Positions 26,370 through 36,500 of a stretch of DNA of 64,000 nucleotides are shown here, piece by piece (the stretch's first letter is position 1; every line of letters begins with the position of its first letter). The stretch is from the NCBI GenBank assembly GCA_018242685.1, contig JAFEBM010000027.1, positions 62,001 to 126,000 on the forward strand, read 5' to 3'. Source of the DNA: Nitrospira sp. (lineage in GTDB: Bacteria; Nitrospirota; Nitrospiria; Nitrospirales; Nitrospiraceae). The translations under genes were made by a program, and so were the position numbers. The notes under the pieces were generated by a model. That model saw nothing but the letters and a program-made list of their open reading frames with translations, had not been told where the DNA came from and ran no database searches.

Positions 26370-27206
26370 ATGGATCCAATACGGACCGCACTTGAGCTGT
26401 ACAAAGAGTCGGATGGCACGGCTTCCGATAGAATCAGCTCGAAATGGGCTGAGGAGCACTCGCTCCCGCCTTCCATTATCTACACACGAACGAAGTCGCT
26501 CGCTATTCCGCTTCCCACTTTGTGTGAACATCGCGTTATGGTTGCGAATAAGTACGCACCATTCATCGATGCTTATAAAATTCTACGGACGCAGGTCAAG
26601 CAGCGGCTGCGGGAGAATGGATGGAATGTGGTGGGTGTGACAAGCGCTGGTCACGGAGAAGGAAAGACGTTGACGTCCGTCAATTTAGCGGTGAGTCTTG
26701 CGATGGAGACAACGCAAACGGTACTGCTTGTCGATTCGGATCTTTCAGATCCCTCCGTGCATCACGTTTTTGGGCTAAAGAATTGTCTTGGGCTTACGGA
26801 CTACTTGCTGGATGACCAGCCCGTCGAGGACCTCCTGATTCATCCGGGAATCGAACGATTTGTTCTATTACCGGCAGGACGGGCTCTCTCGAGCTCCACT
26901 GAGATCTTGACGTCGCCGAAAATGTTAGACTTGGTCGAGGAGTTGAAGTATCGGTACCCTTCTCGGGTGGTCGTGTTCGATCTGCCCCCATTGCTTCACA
27001 CGGCGGATGTGTTGGCTTTCTCTCCGTACACGGATGCGCTCCTCCTGGTGGTAGAGGAGGGAAGGACAACGGCTGAGGACCTGCAGCGGGCGTTGGCATT
27101 AATCAAGGGTTCCCGACCTGTTCTCGGAACGGTGCTGAACAAAGCCGGGAAATCGGCTATGACGGTTGCGGAGATGGAGGCCAGGTTAGCTATACTAGGA
27201 CGGTAG
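26370..27206 (+). CDS. CpsD/CapB-type tyrosine-kinase-like ATPase
   Basis: A 278-residue cytoplasmic protein. Walker A is TSAGHGEGKTLTSVNLA (Lys99), Walker A' VLLVDSDLSDPSVHH, and Walker B VVVFDLPPLLHTAD. This matches the XrtA/EPS-associated tyrosine autokinase family that works with the Wzz partner. Oddly, no tyrosine cluster is present at the C-terminus (ends MEARLAILGR), so autophosphorylation on a tail tyrosine array is not expected. Known members control polymerisation and export. Confidence 0.82.
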   Translation: MDPIRTALELYKESDGTASDRISSKWAEEHSLPPSIIYTRTKSLAIPLPTLCEHRVMVANKYAPFIDAYKILRTQVKQRLRENGWNVVGVTSAGHGEGKTLTSVNLAVSLAMETTQTVLLVDSDLSDPSVHHVFGLKNCLGLTDYLLDDQPVEDLLIHPGIERFVLLPAGRALSSSTEILTSPKMLDLVEELKYRYPSRVVVFDLPPLLHTADVLAFSPYTDALLLVVEEGRTTAEDLQRALALIKGSRPVLGTVLNKAGKSAMTVAEMEARLAILGR

Positions 27207-27226
27207 AGAAACCAACCAAGGCACTT

Positions 27227-28633
27227 ATGTACGAAGCATTCTATCGCTTGAAAACTAAACCGTTCGGGCTTTTGCCTGATAGGAGTTTCCTGTACTCCGG
27301 GTCAGAGCATCAGGCTGCCTACAGCTTACTGGAGTACGGCGTCCTGAGCCAGGCCCCGTTTATGGTTCTGACAGGTGAGCCTGGTGTCGGGAAGACATCT
27401 CTTCTTCAGAAGTTGATGGCAGAACGTGGGAATCGATACACGATCGGTCTGATCACGCACACGCGCCACGATATCGAACATCTGCTACCTTGGATTTTGT
27501 TGTCTCTCGGGTTGAGCACCAAACGGCTTGATCCGATCGAGGCCTATCACATGTTTGCAGGATTCCTGACTCAAGAGTCGAAGAGCCTACGCCGGGTCGT
27601 CCTGGTCGTTGATGAATCTCAAAATCTGGGTGCTGAACGGCTTGAGGAACTGCGCCTCTTGTCCAACCTGAACGACAGCAAGATTCTCAAACTACAGATC
27701 ATCCTCTCCGGGCAACCCGATTTGTATACGCTGTTGCAACGCATCGACATGACTCAGTTCGCTCAGCGGATTGTCGTCGATTATCATCTCAAACCGCTGA
27801 CGGAAGTCGACACCGCGCGATATATTCGTCATCGACTACAAGTCGCAGGAGGTCACCCAACCCTCTTTACGAACAAAGCTTGTGCGTTGGCGCATCGCCT
27901 GAGTCACGGTAATCCGCGCCTTATCAATCAAGTGTCCGATAGAGCATTGACTTACGGGTATGCCGAACAGTCGAGAACCATTACGTCAAAATTGATTGCC
28001 CAAGCAGCCTTGGATCGAACCAAGGGAGGGATACTTCCTCTCGCCGCCAAAGACGAGTTAGTTGCGCTGGCGGCGGCTGCCGTGGATACGGCCGAGATGG
28101 ACGATCCTCTTCCAAGTCTTGAAGGGGGAAGCAACGTCGATGAATCGTTCGGCCCTCATCCCCCGGGCTCTTCAGCAGAAGCATATGCCCATGGCATGGC
28201 GCTCAAGAATCAGGGACGGTTTAAAGAGGCTGTGGACATGTTCCAGCTTGCGGCGCGGGGCGAGTCGATGTGGCTGAAGTCTCATGCCCAGATCGGCCAC
28301 TGCTATAGAAGAATGAGGGAACATCAAGCTGCAATCCAGGCATTTCGTACGGCGTTGAATGATCAGTCTGCCGCACCGGACGACATGAGTGATATTTTAT
28401 ATTTCCTTGGGCAAAGTCTGGAATTTACAGGACAGGCCGAAGAAGCTTTGGAAGTCTATCGGCGCGTCGATCAGTTGAATCCAGGGTTTAAGAACGTCAC
28501 CGATAGAGTAGGGGGATTGCGGCAGAGCCTGGAACAGACAAGCATCGAGAAGGGGTTGGCGATGTCGAACAGTTCATGGCTTAGAGGGACGATCTCGAAA
28601 TGGTGGCGTTCTCTCATCGGCAGTGAGAAGTAG
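27227..28633 (+). CDS. ExeA-like AAA ATPase of the exosortase/EPS system, with TPR tail
   Basis: A 468-residue protein opening MYEAFYRLKTKPFGLLPD, the ExeA/PrsE signature. Walker A GEPGVGKTSLLQK (50-62), Walker B VVLVVDESQNL (124-134), then arginine-bearing sensor segments (GNPRLINQVSDRAL). From about residue 310 there are two or more TPR-like helices (YAHGMALKNQGRFKEAVDMF). Exosortase-linked ATPases of this family are common. The TPR tail is unusual for ExeA and resembles the protein encoded next. Confidence 0.82.
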   Translation: MYEAFYRLKTKPFGLLPDRSFLYSGSEHQAAYSLLEYGVLSQAPFMVLTGEPGVGKTSLLQKLMAERGNRYTIGLITHTRHDIEHLLPWILLSLGLSTKRLDPIEAYHMFAGFLTQESKSLRRVVLVVDESQNLGAERLEELRLLSNLNDSKILKLQIILSGQPDLYTLLQRIDMTQFAQRIVVDYHLKPLTEVDTARYIRHRLQVAGGHPTLFTNKACALAHRLSHGNPRLINQVSDRALTYGYAEQSRTITSKLIAQAALDRTKGGILPLAAKDELVALAAAAVDTAEMDDPLPSLEGGSNVDESFGPHPPGSSAEAYAHGMALKNQGRFKEAVDMFQLAARGESMWLKSHAQIGHCYRRMREHQAAIQAFRTALNDQSAAPDDMSDILYFLGQSLEFTGQAEEALEVYRRVDQLNPGFKNVTDRVGGLRQSLEQTSIEKGLAMSNSSWLRGTISKWWRSLIGSEK

Positions 28634-28709
28634 GCAACCTGTATGGCCCTGCCTTCCCACCTCTCACTGGCGGTCTAAGCCGCGGTAGTTGTGAGGAATA
28701 TAGCAAATC

Positions 28710-29138
28710 ATGTCGGATCCAATCAAGGACTTGTCCGATCCCGACGTGAGCCTTACGGAACGTTATGCGCGGGGACTCGCACTGAAAAAAGCGGGGTTGT
28801 ACAGGGCCGCGATTGAGCAGTTGGAAATGGCTGTCACGGAGTTGTCCCTGGCCGTCAAGGCCTATGCTCAGATTGGACTGTGTTATAAATTGTCCGGTCA
28901 ATACGAGGAAGCCGTCTCTGTGTTTCAAAAGGCACTCAAGGCTGTTCCGGCATCGTCAAAGGAAACAGTGCAGATTCTCTATGTCCTCGGGCGCACGTTG
29001 GAGTCATTGGGGCGAGTAGCGGAGACGCTGGAAGCCTATCGCTGGATCCGGCGGGAGGATGCGGCCTATCGGGATGTTGCCGAACGTATTGAGCGACTGA
29101 TCTCTCGCCGCTCCATAGCGGCCGCCAGAAAAAGCTAG
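28710..29138 (+). CDS. TPR protein
   Basis: A 142-residue protein with three TPR-like units (RYARGLALKKAGLYRAAIEQ; AYAQIGLCYKLSGQYEEAVS; ILYVLGRTLESLGRVAETLE). It parallels the C-terminal tail of the ATPase encoded just upstream and probably arose by duplication. No signal peptide, so probably cytoplasmic. It closes the polysaccharide core. Confidence 0.75.
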   Translation: MSDPIKDLSDPDVSLTERYARGLALKKAGLYRAAIEQLEMAVTELSLAVKAYAQIGLCYKLSGQYEEAVSVFQKALKAVPASSKETVQILYVLGRTLESLGRVAETLEAYRWIRREDAAYRDVAERIERLISRRSIAAARKS

Positions 29139-29313
29139 ATCGAGACAGTTGCTAAGCGGGCAAAGAAGCAGCTCGCAATTCGCAGTCGAACCCTCGCCGC
29201 CGCGAGCAGATTACTTCTCCGCACCCGAGTCGTCTACCCACCCGCGTAAAACTTGCACCAATTTCACAGGCTCTCTGTGATAGGCTCGTGTCTCGCTATG
29301 TAGAGAGGTGGTT

Positions 29314-29847
29314 ATGGATTGTATTGTGGTTCGCCACGGGATTGCTGTAGAGCCTGATGAGTGGGAAGGGACGGAAGAGAATCGCCCTCTCACGGAGAAG
29401 GGGAAAAGGCGCGCTCGGCAGGCTGCGGAAGGGTTGGCAGCACTTGACTGTAAGCCGACCCATCTCTTCACGAGTCCATTTGTGCGGGCCTATGATACGG
29501 CAAGACTACTGCGTGCGGTCGTCTGTCCGACTCTGAAGGTCGAAACACGCGAGGAGCTGGTGGTCGGCGCGAAGCCCGAACAATTGGTAGCGCTTCTTCG
29601 TACACTCCCGCCGGACTCAGCGGTCGTCTGCGTGGGACATGAACCTCAGCTTGGCGAAGTAGTAAGCCTGTTGCTCTGCGGGAAAGCCCTTCCTAACTTT
29701 CCACTGAAGAAGGCCGGAGCTGCGCGAGTCGAATCGGAGGGTGTTATGAACCAGGGCGAGGGGCGGTTGTGCTGGTGGCTGCAGCCGGTGCAGCTGCGGA
29801 CTTTAGGGAAGCGCGCGCAGAGCAAGAAAGGGGGCAAACGGGTTTAG
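29314..29847 (+). CDS. sixA: Phosphohistidine phosphatase SixA-like
   Basis: A 177-residue histidine phosphatase. MDCIVVRHGIAVEP gives the RHG motif with nucleophile His8; THLFTSPFVRAYDTARLL holds the second Arg, and VVCVGHEPQLGEVVSLLL the second catalytic His. SixA removes phosphate from phosphohistidine in phosphorelay proteins. ATG 29314 follows GAGAGG at the usual distance; a GTG six bases earlier is a weaker alternative. Its end overlaps the convergent thymidylate-kinase-like gene by 4 bases. Confidence 0.85.
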   Translation: MDCIVVRHGIAVEPDEWEGTEENRPLTEKGKRRARQAAEGLAALDCKPTHLFTSPFVRAYDTARLLRAVVCPTLKVETREELVVGAKPEQLVALLRTLPPDSAVVCVGHEPQLGEVVSLLLCGKALPNFPLKKAGAARVESEGVMNQGEGRLCWWLQPVQLRTLGKRAQSKKGGKRV

Positions 29848-30566
29848 GAAGAAGCTGCCTCTGTGCCGATCGTAGGCTTGTTGTTCTGCAGTACCGGGAG
29901 GATATATCCCCGGAGTTCGTCCTGGATCTCTTCGGGAGATTTTCTCGCGTCGACGACGTTGAAGCGAAATTCCACCGCCATCTTATCGAATTCTTCGATC
30001 AACAACGATTGGTATTTTTTGAAACTGTCATAGAGGTCGCCCCCGAGACGGAGATCCATGCCGGATTCCCAGTAATTCATTCCGGTCGTCTCGATGACTC
30101 GAAGCGCCAGGGTTTCCACATCGATCCGTAGGTAGCAGACCAGGTCGGGGATCAACGCAAACCCAAACACGTCGCGGATCCATGTTCGGTCGGTGCTCCG
30201 CACAAAGTCGCGCGCGAACGCCGTGTAGATGTAACGATCCGTCAACACGACGAATCCGGATCGGAGCGCCGGAATGATCTGATGCTCGAGGCGATCGGCG
30301 AAATCCGTCGCATAGAGCAGACTGAGCGACCAACGATCGACGATATTGCCGGCCTTCGCCATTTCGATGGTTTTGGACATGAGATTGGAACGGGTCCATC
30401 CGGTCGTCATCACGCCGTACCCCTGAACCTCCAGCCACTCTTGCAGCATCTCGATGTGGGTCGATCGGCCGACTCCATCGGTTCCCTCAATGGCGATCAA
30501 CTTGCCTTTCAGGTCACTCGGATCTAGATACTTCAAACCGTCGCCAAAAAAGCGTGCGTCGGCCAT
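29844..30566 (-). CDS. Thymidylate-kinase-like protein with altered P-loop
   Basis: About 240 residues, similar along its length to the next upstream gene product. It keeps IAIEGTDGV, LTDRYIYTAFARDFV and GMNYWESGMDL. The P-loop reads GTDGVGRST: the Walker A lysine is an arginine (CGA codon). Known dTMP kinases need that lysine for phosphate transfer, so activity may be weak or different. The start at 30566 (MADARFF) lies 53 bases inside the end of the upstream gene; 30593 (MAINQDE) is an alternative. Confidence 0.75.
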   Translation of the reverse strand: MADARFFGDGLKYLDPSDLKGKLIAIEGTDGVGRSTHIEMLQEWLEVQGYGVMTTGWTRSNLMSKTIEMAKAGNIVDRWSLSLLYATDFADRLEHQIIPALRSGFVVLTDRYIYTAFARDFVRSTDRTWIRDVFGFALIPDLVCYLRIDVETLALRVIETTGMNYWESGMDLRLGGDLYDSFKKYQSLLIEEFDKMAVEFRFNVVDARKSPEEIQDELRGYILPVLQNNKPTIGTEAASS

Positions 30567-31263
30567 AGGTGCCTCGTCTTGGTTTATAGCCATGGAGCGC
30601 TTCTTCCACCAGCGCCCGCATCTGTTCCTGCTGTGTCTCGATGTCTTGGGTCGCATCCATCGTCAAGAGACCGTATTCATCGACGATCTTGTCGTATTCC
30701 GCGAGAATCCGCGATTGAAAGAGCCGGAAACTTTCGGTGATATCCGGGCTCAGATCCATGTCCATCCCGGCTTCATAGTATTTGAAGTGGCCGCGAGTCC
30801 CTCGCGAGAGCCGGGAGATGGCGACTTCGATGGGGACTTTGAAATAAAACGCCATATCGGGCTTGATCGCAAAGGCGTAGAGTTTCCGAACCCATTCGTT
30901 CGCCACGCCTCGTACCACATCGCGGGCAAATGCCGTATACATGTATCGATCGGCCAGGACGAGCATGCCCGCCTTCAGGGGCGGGAGAATCTGATGATAG
31001 AGCCGGCTGGCAAAATCCGTGGCATGCAGCAAACTGAAGGTCGTCGGAGTGAGGCTCTTCGATTTTTTCCCTCGTTTGGTGGTTTCCTTCACGAGTGCCG
31101 AGGAATTCCATTCGGTAAAGAACACCCTGTGCCCCTTGGACTCAAGCCATTTATGCAGCAGTTGCAATTGCGTGCTCTTGCCTGACCCATCAATGCCTTC
31201 GACGATGATCAGCTTCCCGGGATGAGGATGAGGGGCTATTTTGAGCATGTGAGGTTCGGTCAT
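30514..31263 (-). CDS. Thymidylate kinase-like protein
   Basis: A 249-residue P-loop kinase with a normal Walker A (VEGIDGSGKSTQLQLL) and LADRYMYTAFARDVV, the DRY motif of the dTMP kinase family. Start 31263 shares ATGA with the stop of the Ppx/GppA gene. It forms a three-gene minus-strand set with that gene and the altered paralogue. It may phosphorylate dTMP, but pairing with a polyphosphate/pppGpp phosphatase suggests a specialised role; the substrate is not readable from sequence. Confidence 0.8.
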   Translation of the reverse strand: MTEPHMLKIAPHPHPGKLIIVEGIDGSGKSTQLQLLHKWLESKGHRVFFTEWNSSALVKETTKRGKKSKSLTPTTFSLLHATDFASRLYHQILPPLKAGMLVLADRYMYTAFARDVVRGVANEWVRKLYAFAIKPDMAFYFKVPIEVAISRLSRGTRGHFKYYEAGMDMDLSPDITESFRLFQSRILAEYDKIVDEYGLLTMDATQDIETQQEQMRALVEEALHGYKPRRGTYGRRTLFWRRFEVSRSE

Positions 31264-32810
31264 GATGGTTCGGTTACCGGCACTCCGGAGAACAAGACAC
31301 GTCGGCGGAAGACCTGTTCGAACAGGTCGGCTCTGCCCTTCGCGGCCCATAATTCCATTTCAGCATCCCCTGTCAAATGAACTTCAATTGTCATCTGTTT
31401 TCCCAATTTAACGTTCACGGCCCGAACGAGCGAGAAGTGGGTCCGATCGAGCCCGTCGGCGATCCGTAGCAATGAGGCAAGGACCTTGACCACACGTTGT
31501 AAACGGGGTGTCAGACTGTCGAATGTTTCGTGCTTCAGCGACGGCAACGCCCTCCGGTGATAGCGAGCGATGTTGGCGACCACATCGATTTCCTCAGCCG
31601 CCAATCCACCCAAGTCGCTATGTTTGATGAGGTAGTACGCGTGTTTGTGATGTTGTCTCAGATTGATGAGATATCCGACATCGTGCAGAATAGCGGCGTA
31701 CTCGAGCCAAGTTCGCTCCTGTTGTCCCAGGCGATGTTCGCTCTTGGTTTGATCGAACAAACTCAGCGCCAAGGTTGCCACATGGAGCGAATGCGCCTCC
31801 GGCGCCTGGCAGCGTCGGGCAAGGCCGATCACGTTGCGACGTCGAACGTCGGGAATATCATGTTCGGCTTTCAGGCCCTCTCGGTGCCGCACGATAAAAT
31901 CGTAGATGACACCCTCACGAATAGCCTTGTCGCAGAGTATGACTTCGCTGAGACCGGACAGCTCCAAAAGACGTCGGAGGACGACGGCTGTCGGCAACAG
32001 CGTATCGACACGTTTGGGGTCCAGACCGGGAATCGCCAAACGAGCCTTCACAGATGACCGAGCCAACTCCGCTTCGAGGCTGCGGATATCCTTTGATGAA
32101 ACCGTCGCAAGATTGTGCTGCGGCAACGGTCGTCCGGTTTGACGGAGGTGGACGACCTCACCGAGGTTCCCTGCCATACCGGAGGTAGCGACCAGGGAAT
32201 GGAACTTCTTTATCTTGAATGATCCGAGCGCATCGCGCAGGTGGGTGAGCACGGCATCGTCCAGGGCCTGCATCATCGACTCAGACGGTGGAGTGTTAGG
32301 GAGGAATTGCTCGGCCAAACGGATTGCTCCAAGCTTGAGGCTCTTGCAGTGGATCGGGCCTTCTCGATTCCCTACGATCAACTCCACGGAGCCGCCACCG
32401 ATGTCGACGACCAGGGTCGGTCCGTCGGGGAGGGCGATACTGTGCTTGACGCCCAGGAAGATCAGCCGAGCTTCCTCTGTTCCGCTGATCACCCGCACCC
32501 TCAGCCCCGTCTGCTCCAGGATCAAGGCGACGAAATCACCGCCGTTTTGGGTTTCGCGTACGGCACTGGTTGCGACGGCGATGATACGTTCGAACCCTTT
32601 GTTGCGGGCGAGCGTGACCAGCGTCTTGAGGACTTCCAGCGCACGGGTCATGGCCTCGTCCGAGAGGCGTCTGGTCGCGAATACGCCGTTGCCCAGGCGC
32701 GTCATATCCTTAAAACGGTCGAGTATCTTGAAACCGGCATCGGGGAGAATCTCAGCCAACACCATATGAATGGAGTTCGTCCCGATATCGATAACGGCGA
32801 GCTTAGACAC
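31260..32810 (-). CDS. Ppx/GppA exopolyphosphatase-like protein with HD domain
   Basis: A 516-residue protein. N-terminal actin-like fold: LAVIDIGTNSIHMVLAEI, VDIGGGSVELIVGN and SGTEEARLIFLG, the exopolyphosphatase/pppGpp phosphohydrolase motifs. The C-terminal third has an HD-type helical domain (YAAILHDVGYLINLRQHHKH, ARYHRR). It starts with GTG. Substrates in the family are polyphosphate and pppGpp. It is the first gene of the operon with the two kinase-like genes (four-base overlap downstream). Confidence 0.87.
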   Translation of the reverse strand: MSKLAVIDIGTNSIHMVLAEILPDAGFKILDRFKDMTRLGNGVFATRRLSDEAMTRALEVLKTLVTLARNKGFERIIAVATSAVRETQNGGDFVALILEQTGLRVRVISGTEEARLIFLGVKHSIALPDGPTLVVDIGGGSVELIVGNREGPIHCKSLKLGAIRLAEQFLPNTPPSESMMQALDDAVLTHLRDALGSFKIKKFHSLVATSGMAGNLGEVVHLRQTGRPLPQHNLATVSSKDIRSLEAELARSSVKARLAIPGLDPKRVDTLLPTAVVLRRLLELSGLSEVILCDKAIREGVIYDFIVRHREGLKAEHDIPDVRRRNVIGLARRCQAPEAHSLHVATLALSLFDQTKSEHRLGQQERTWLEYAAILHDVGYLINLRQHHKHAYYLIKHSDLGGLAAEEIDVVANIARYHRRALPSLKHETFDSLTPRLQRVVKVLASLLRIADGLDRTHFSLVRAVNVKLGKQMTIEVHLTGDAEMELWAAKGRADLFEQVFRRRVLFSGVPVTEPS

Positions 32811-32940
32811 AAAAGTTCCCTGCGAGTGGAGACTCGATGGACCTTAATGAAAGTACGGGCGGCCTGTCAACAATCAGCGTGTCAACTGTGCGTGACATAC
32901 ATCTGACAGCCGGAGAGTAGAGCGGAGTAGGATTCGAGTA

Positions 32941-33510
32941 TTATTGAACGACGAAATGGACGCTTCGGTTTCTCTGTCTGCAATCGCCGGAATGCTCAAT
33001 ACACAACGGACGATCTTTTCCATAGCTGGTTGTTGTGACATCGATGGAGAGCCCCAGTTCCTGAAGATAGGATTTCACATTCCTTGCCCGTCGCTCGCCC
33101 AGCACGAGATTGTACGCTGATGTGCCTGATTCATCACCGCGTCCTTCTAGAAGCAGGCGTGCCACCTGGTCCTGTTGCAGTTGCTTGGCATCGGCATCCA
33201 ATATACGCATCGCGTCCATCGGGATTGTGTCTTGATCAAAATCGAACAGGACGTCGCTCAATGTCCTATGAGTTAGGCTGGTGGTAGTTCGCGATAAGAG
33301 CTCTGACTGCGTGGCTGGGCTCGTTCGCCAGCCGGTCAGTAGCCCGTCATCAGGAGGGATCTCCTTGATCGCTGGTTCCTTAATCAGTTCTACCTGTGTC
33401 GGACCCTCTTGACCAGATTCTGATGCCCACCATTTTACTGCGCAACCTTGTACGAGGAGAACGGCGATGACGAACATGCTCGATGCCATGACACCGCGCC
33501 CCTGTCTCAT
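32941..33510 (-). CDS. OmpA/Pal-family peptidoglycan-binding lipoprotein
   Basis: A 189-residue protein with a signal peptide and lipobox LLVQGC, lipid-modified at Cys23. C-terminal OmpA domain: DVLFDFDQDTIPMDAMRIL, VARLLLEGRGDESGTSAYN, LGERRARNVKSYLQELGL. The Asp and Arg that contact diaminopimelate are present. GGAGGATCT precedes the start. Pal-like proteins tie the outer membrane to peptidoglycan; no tol genes are adjacent. Confidence 0.82.
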   Translation of the reverse strand: MRQGRGVMASSMFVIAVLLVQGCAVKWWASESGQEGPTQVELIKEPAIKEIPPDDGLLTGWRTSPATQSELLSRTTTSLTHRTLSDVLFDFDQDTIPMDAMRILDADAKQLQQDQVARLLLEGRGDESGTSAYNLVLGERRARNVKSYLQELGLSIDVTTTSYGKDRPLCIEHSGDCRQRNRSVHFVVQ

Positions 33511-33543
33511 AGATCCTCCTTCGGATGAAGGACGAGTCGATCA

Positions 33544-36500
33544 TTATCTCGGAAGCGTCATTGCTGCTTCATAGATCGGCCGCGTATCGGTGATCGGTTT
33601 CCATTTTAAAACGGCCGACGAATCCTCAACGTATTTCGGCGCCCGCATGCCGTTCAACACGCAGGTGACTCCCGGCGTACTCATGAGGAGCCATAGCATT
33701 TTTTGGGAGAGTGAAGCGGTGCGGTGTGAAGTCGGCAAGAGAGGGGTGATCGTTCGCGCAATCTGTTCGGTCTGGGCTTGACTCATCAGAGTGGCTTCGC
33801 GCCGGAACCCACGTAGCAGCGTCAGCAGCTCGGGAATGTACCGTTGACGCCAGCGCTCCCACTGCTCGGCCACGTCTCCGGAAAGCTGGTGTGAGAGCAG
33901 CTGTAAGATGTGGTTGATGTGTGGAGCGATCATCTGGTGCTCAAGCTGTTCCCAATGTTCGAGCCCTTGAATCTGCCGGCGAATACGGTCCAGTTCCGCA
34001 GACCAATTGAAGTATTCGGCCGGTGCCCTCTCTGTTCCAGATGATGGGATATTCGGCGCGAGAGAAGTTCGGTACTCCTGTTCGAGAGCGCCCACCTTGC
34101 TCAGATAGTGATCGATATCGATGGGTGGGGCTTCGAGAGGAAGGTCTGCCAACCGCAACATTCTGTTCGGAGTCACCATGGCATTCAAAGGCCGGTTCAC
34201 CAATACCGCAATGTTGTTCCGGCGCGCGTACTCGAGCACGGTCTGAGACTGTCCCGTATTGGCGGTGCTGCCGGCTCCGGCCTCGAAGAGATTCATCGGA
34301 CATTGCAGTACCCGAAAATGATGGGCAGACGCACCGGCGGATCGAGCCGCGGTTTCAGCGGCTTGCATCATTCGCGCAAGCGAAGTCGCGTCCGGGTTAT
34401 CGGCAGCAGAGGTGACGGTGTTGGACGATACGCCGTAGAATTGTAGACGCCCTGCCGAAACCTGAGTTTCGAAATAGATAAACGCACGTTCGAGGCGAGC
34501 ATAGAAGTCTGTGCGAAGTTTCTCCAGATCTGTATTGCCACGCTGCGCCGCGTCCAAAAAGAAATATTCGGGATTATGCAGAAGGCTGATGTCGAGCGTG
34601 GCAAGCCCCAGACGATCTAGGGACAGAGTCAACTGGTCGGCCAAGAATTCCGGATGGATGCAATGCCAAATACCATCACCGTACTTCACCAGTTCAGGGT
34701 ATGGGCGACCGGATTTTTCTTTGGCTTCAGCAAGTTTAAGGTTTTGCCCCTGGATATACCCGATTTTGGAGATCACGACGAGTTCGTTGCGACGAATCTC
34801 ACCCGAGGTAACCAGCTCGGCCAGCACGGATCCCACCAATCGTTCGCTATCGCCATCCGTGTAATTTGTCGAGGTATCGATGAGATTGCAAGATCCTCGC
34901 AACGCCATTTTCAACGCTTCGCGGTACTCAGGATTCTGCGTATCGACGCGATAGGTGCCGAACCCTAACCTGGTCGTGGTCAAGCCCGTTGTACCAAGCA
35001 CGGTAAAACCCTGTGCGCCTGCCTCGCCGTCCCGCGCCATCACTTGGGACGCGTAGGCTGCCGTCCCTAGGACCGTTGCGCTTCCCGAGAGGCTGGCGCC
35101 TTGCAGCAACCTTGCTTCGCCCCCACGGTCTGTTGATGCACTCTGGTCGGCCCGTAACGCTTCTTCGACCGAACGAGGATCGGTGATCGGTTGCCTGCAG
35201 GTGTAATGCCGGCAGATGTACAGCGTCGGCTTGCCGGAAACGGCGGGCCTGTCTTGTAAGAGTGGAAGGGAAGATGGTTGCCCCGGAGAACCGGTCGCGA
35301 CGATGCGGTTGGGGAGGTAGCAGCGCGCCACGGCTTCACGGAGGGCACGAACATCATCTTGCGACTTATCACCCACAAAGGCCAATTCCACCGGCCCTTC
35401 GGTGAGGAAATCGATCACGGCCAGACTCTTGGCGAACGCGCGAGGATAACGGGTCATTTGTCGGCCATAGGCGCGTGTGGCTGCGACCGCGGCGCGGCGC
35501 CAATCTTCGCGATCAAAGTGGAAAGACAGTCGGGCCAGTGCTGAAGCGGCGACGGCGTTGGCGCTGGGAACGGCTCCATCCATGCCTTCCCGGTGTCGGA
35601 GAATGAGGGACTCATGGTGTTGTGCTGTTGTGAAAAACCCGCCCTGTTCGTGGTCCATAAAGTCACTGATCAGGTACTCCGCCAGTCGTCCGGCTGCCTG
35701 GAGGTATGATTCAGCGGAACCGGCTTCATAGAGATCCAGCAATCCTTCTGCCAGATACGCATAGTCTTCAAGATAGCCGTCGAGGTGGGCACGATCGCCG
35801 CGCGATGTGCGCAGTAATCGGCCGTCCGGCTTGGCATGATTGCGGAGCAGAAAGTCGGCGGCACGTTGGGCACTCTTTAGATAGGCGGCGTTTCCGAAGA
35901 CTCGGGCTGCCTCCGCCATGGCTGACAGCATCATCCCGTTCCATGCGGTGATGACCTTGTCATCCAGTCCGGGCGGGATGCGATGTCGGCGCGCTTCATA
36001 CAACAAGGGCTTCGCACGGGACGCGATCTCCATCAACTCGTCCGTCGTCACATTCAGCTGCCTGGCTACGTCTTCGAGAGGGTGCAGCCGATTGGGGATG
36101 CTCGTATGTTCCCAATTGCCTGATTCCGTGATGTCGTAGAGCGCGCAGAACCGCCGGGCGTCTTCATCGTTCTTGAGTACGTTTCGCACCTCGGTCGGGG
36201 TCCACACAAAGAACTTTCCTTCGACGCCCTCAGAGTCGGCATCGGTCGATGAGTAGAATCCTCCTTCCGGTCCGGTCATTTCTCGGCGCACATAGTCGAG
36301 CACCTCGGTGGCCACCTGCCGATAGAGAGGCTTTTGGGTGACTTGATAGGCCTCGACGTACACGCGGGCCAGGAGCGCGTTGTCGTACAGCATTTTTTCA
36401 AAATGCGGCGCCAGCCATCGCGCATCGGTCGAATAGCGGGCAAAACCACCGCCGATGTGATCGTAGATTCCTCCGGCAGCCATCATGTCGAGGGTCTTGG

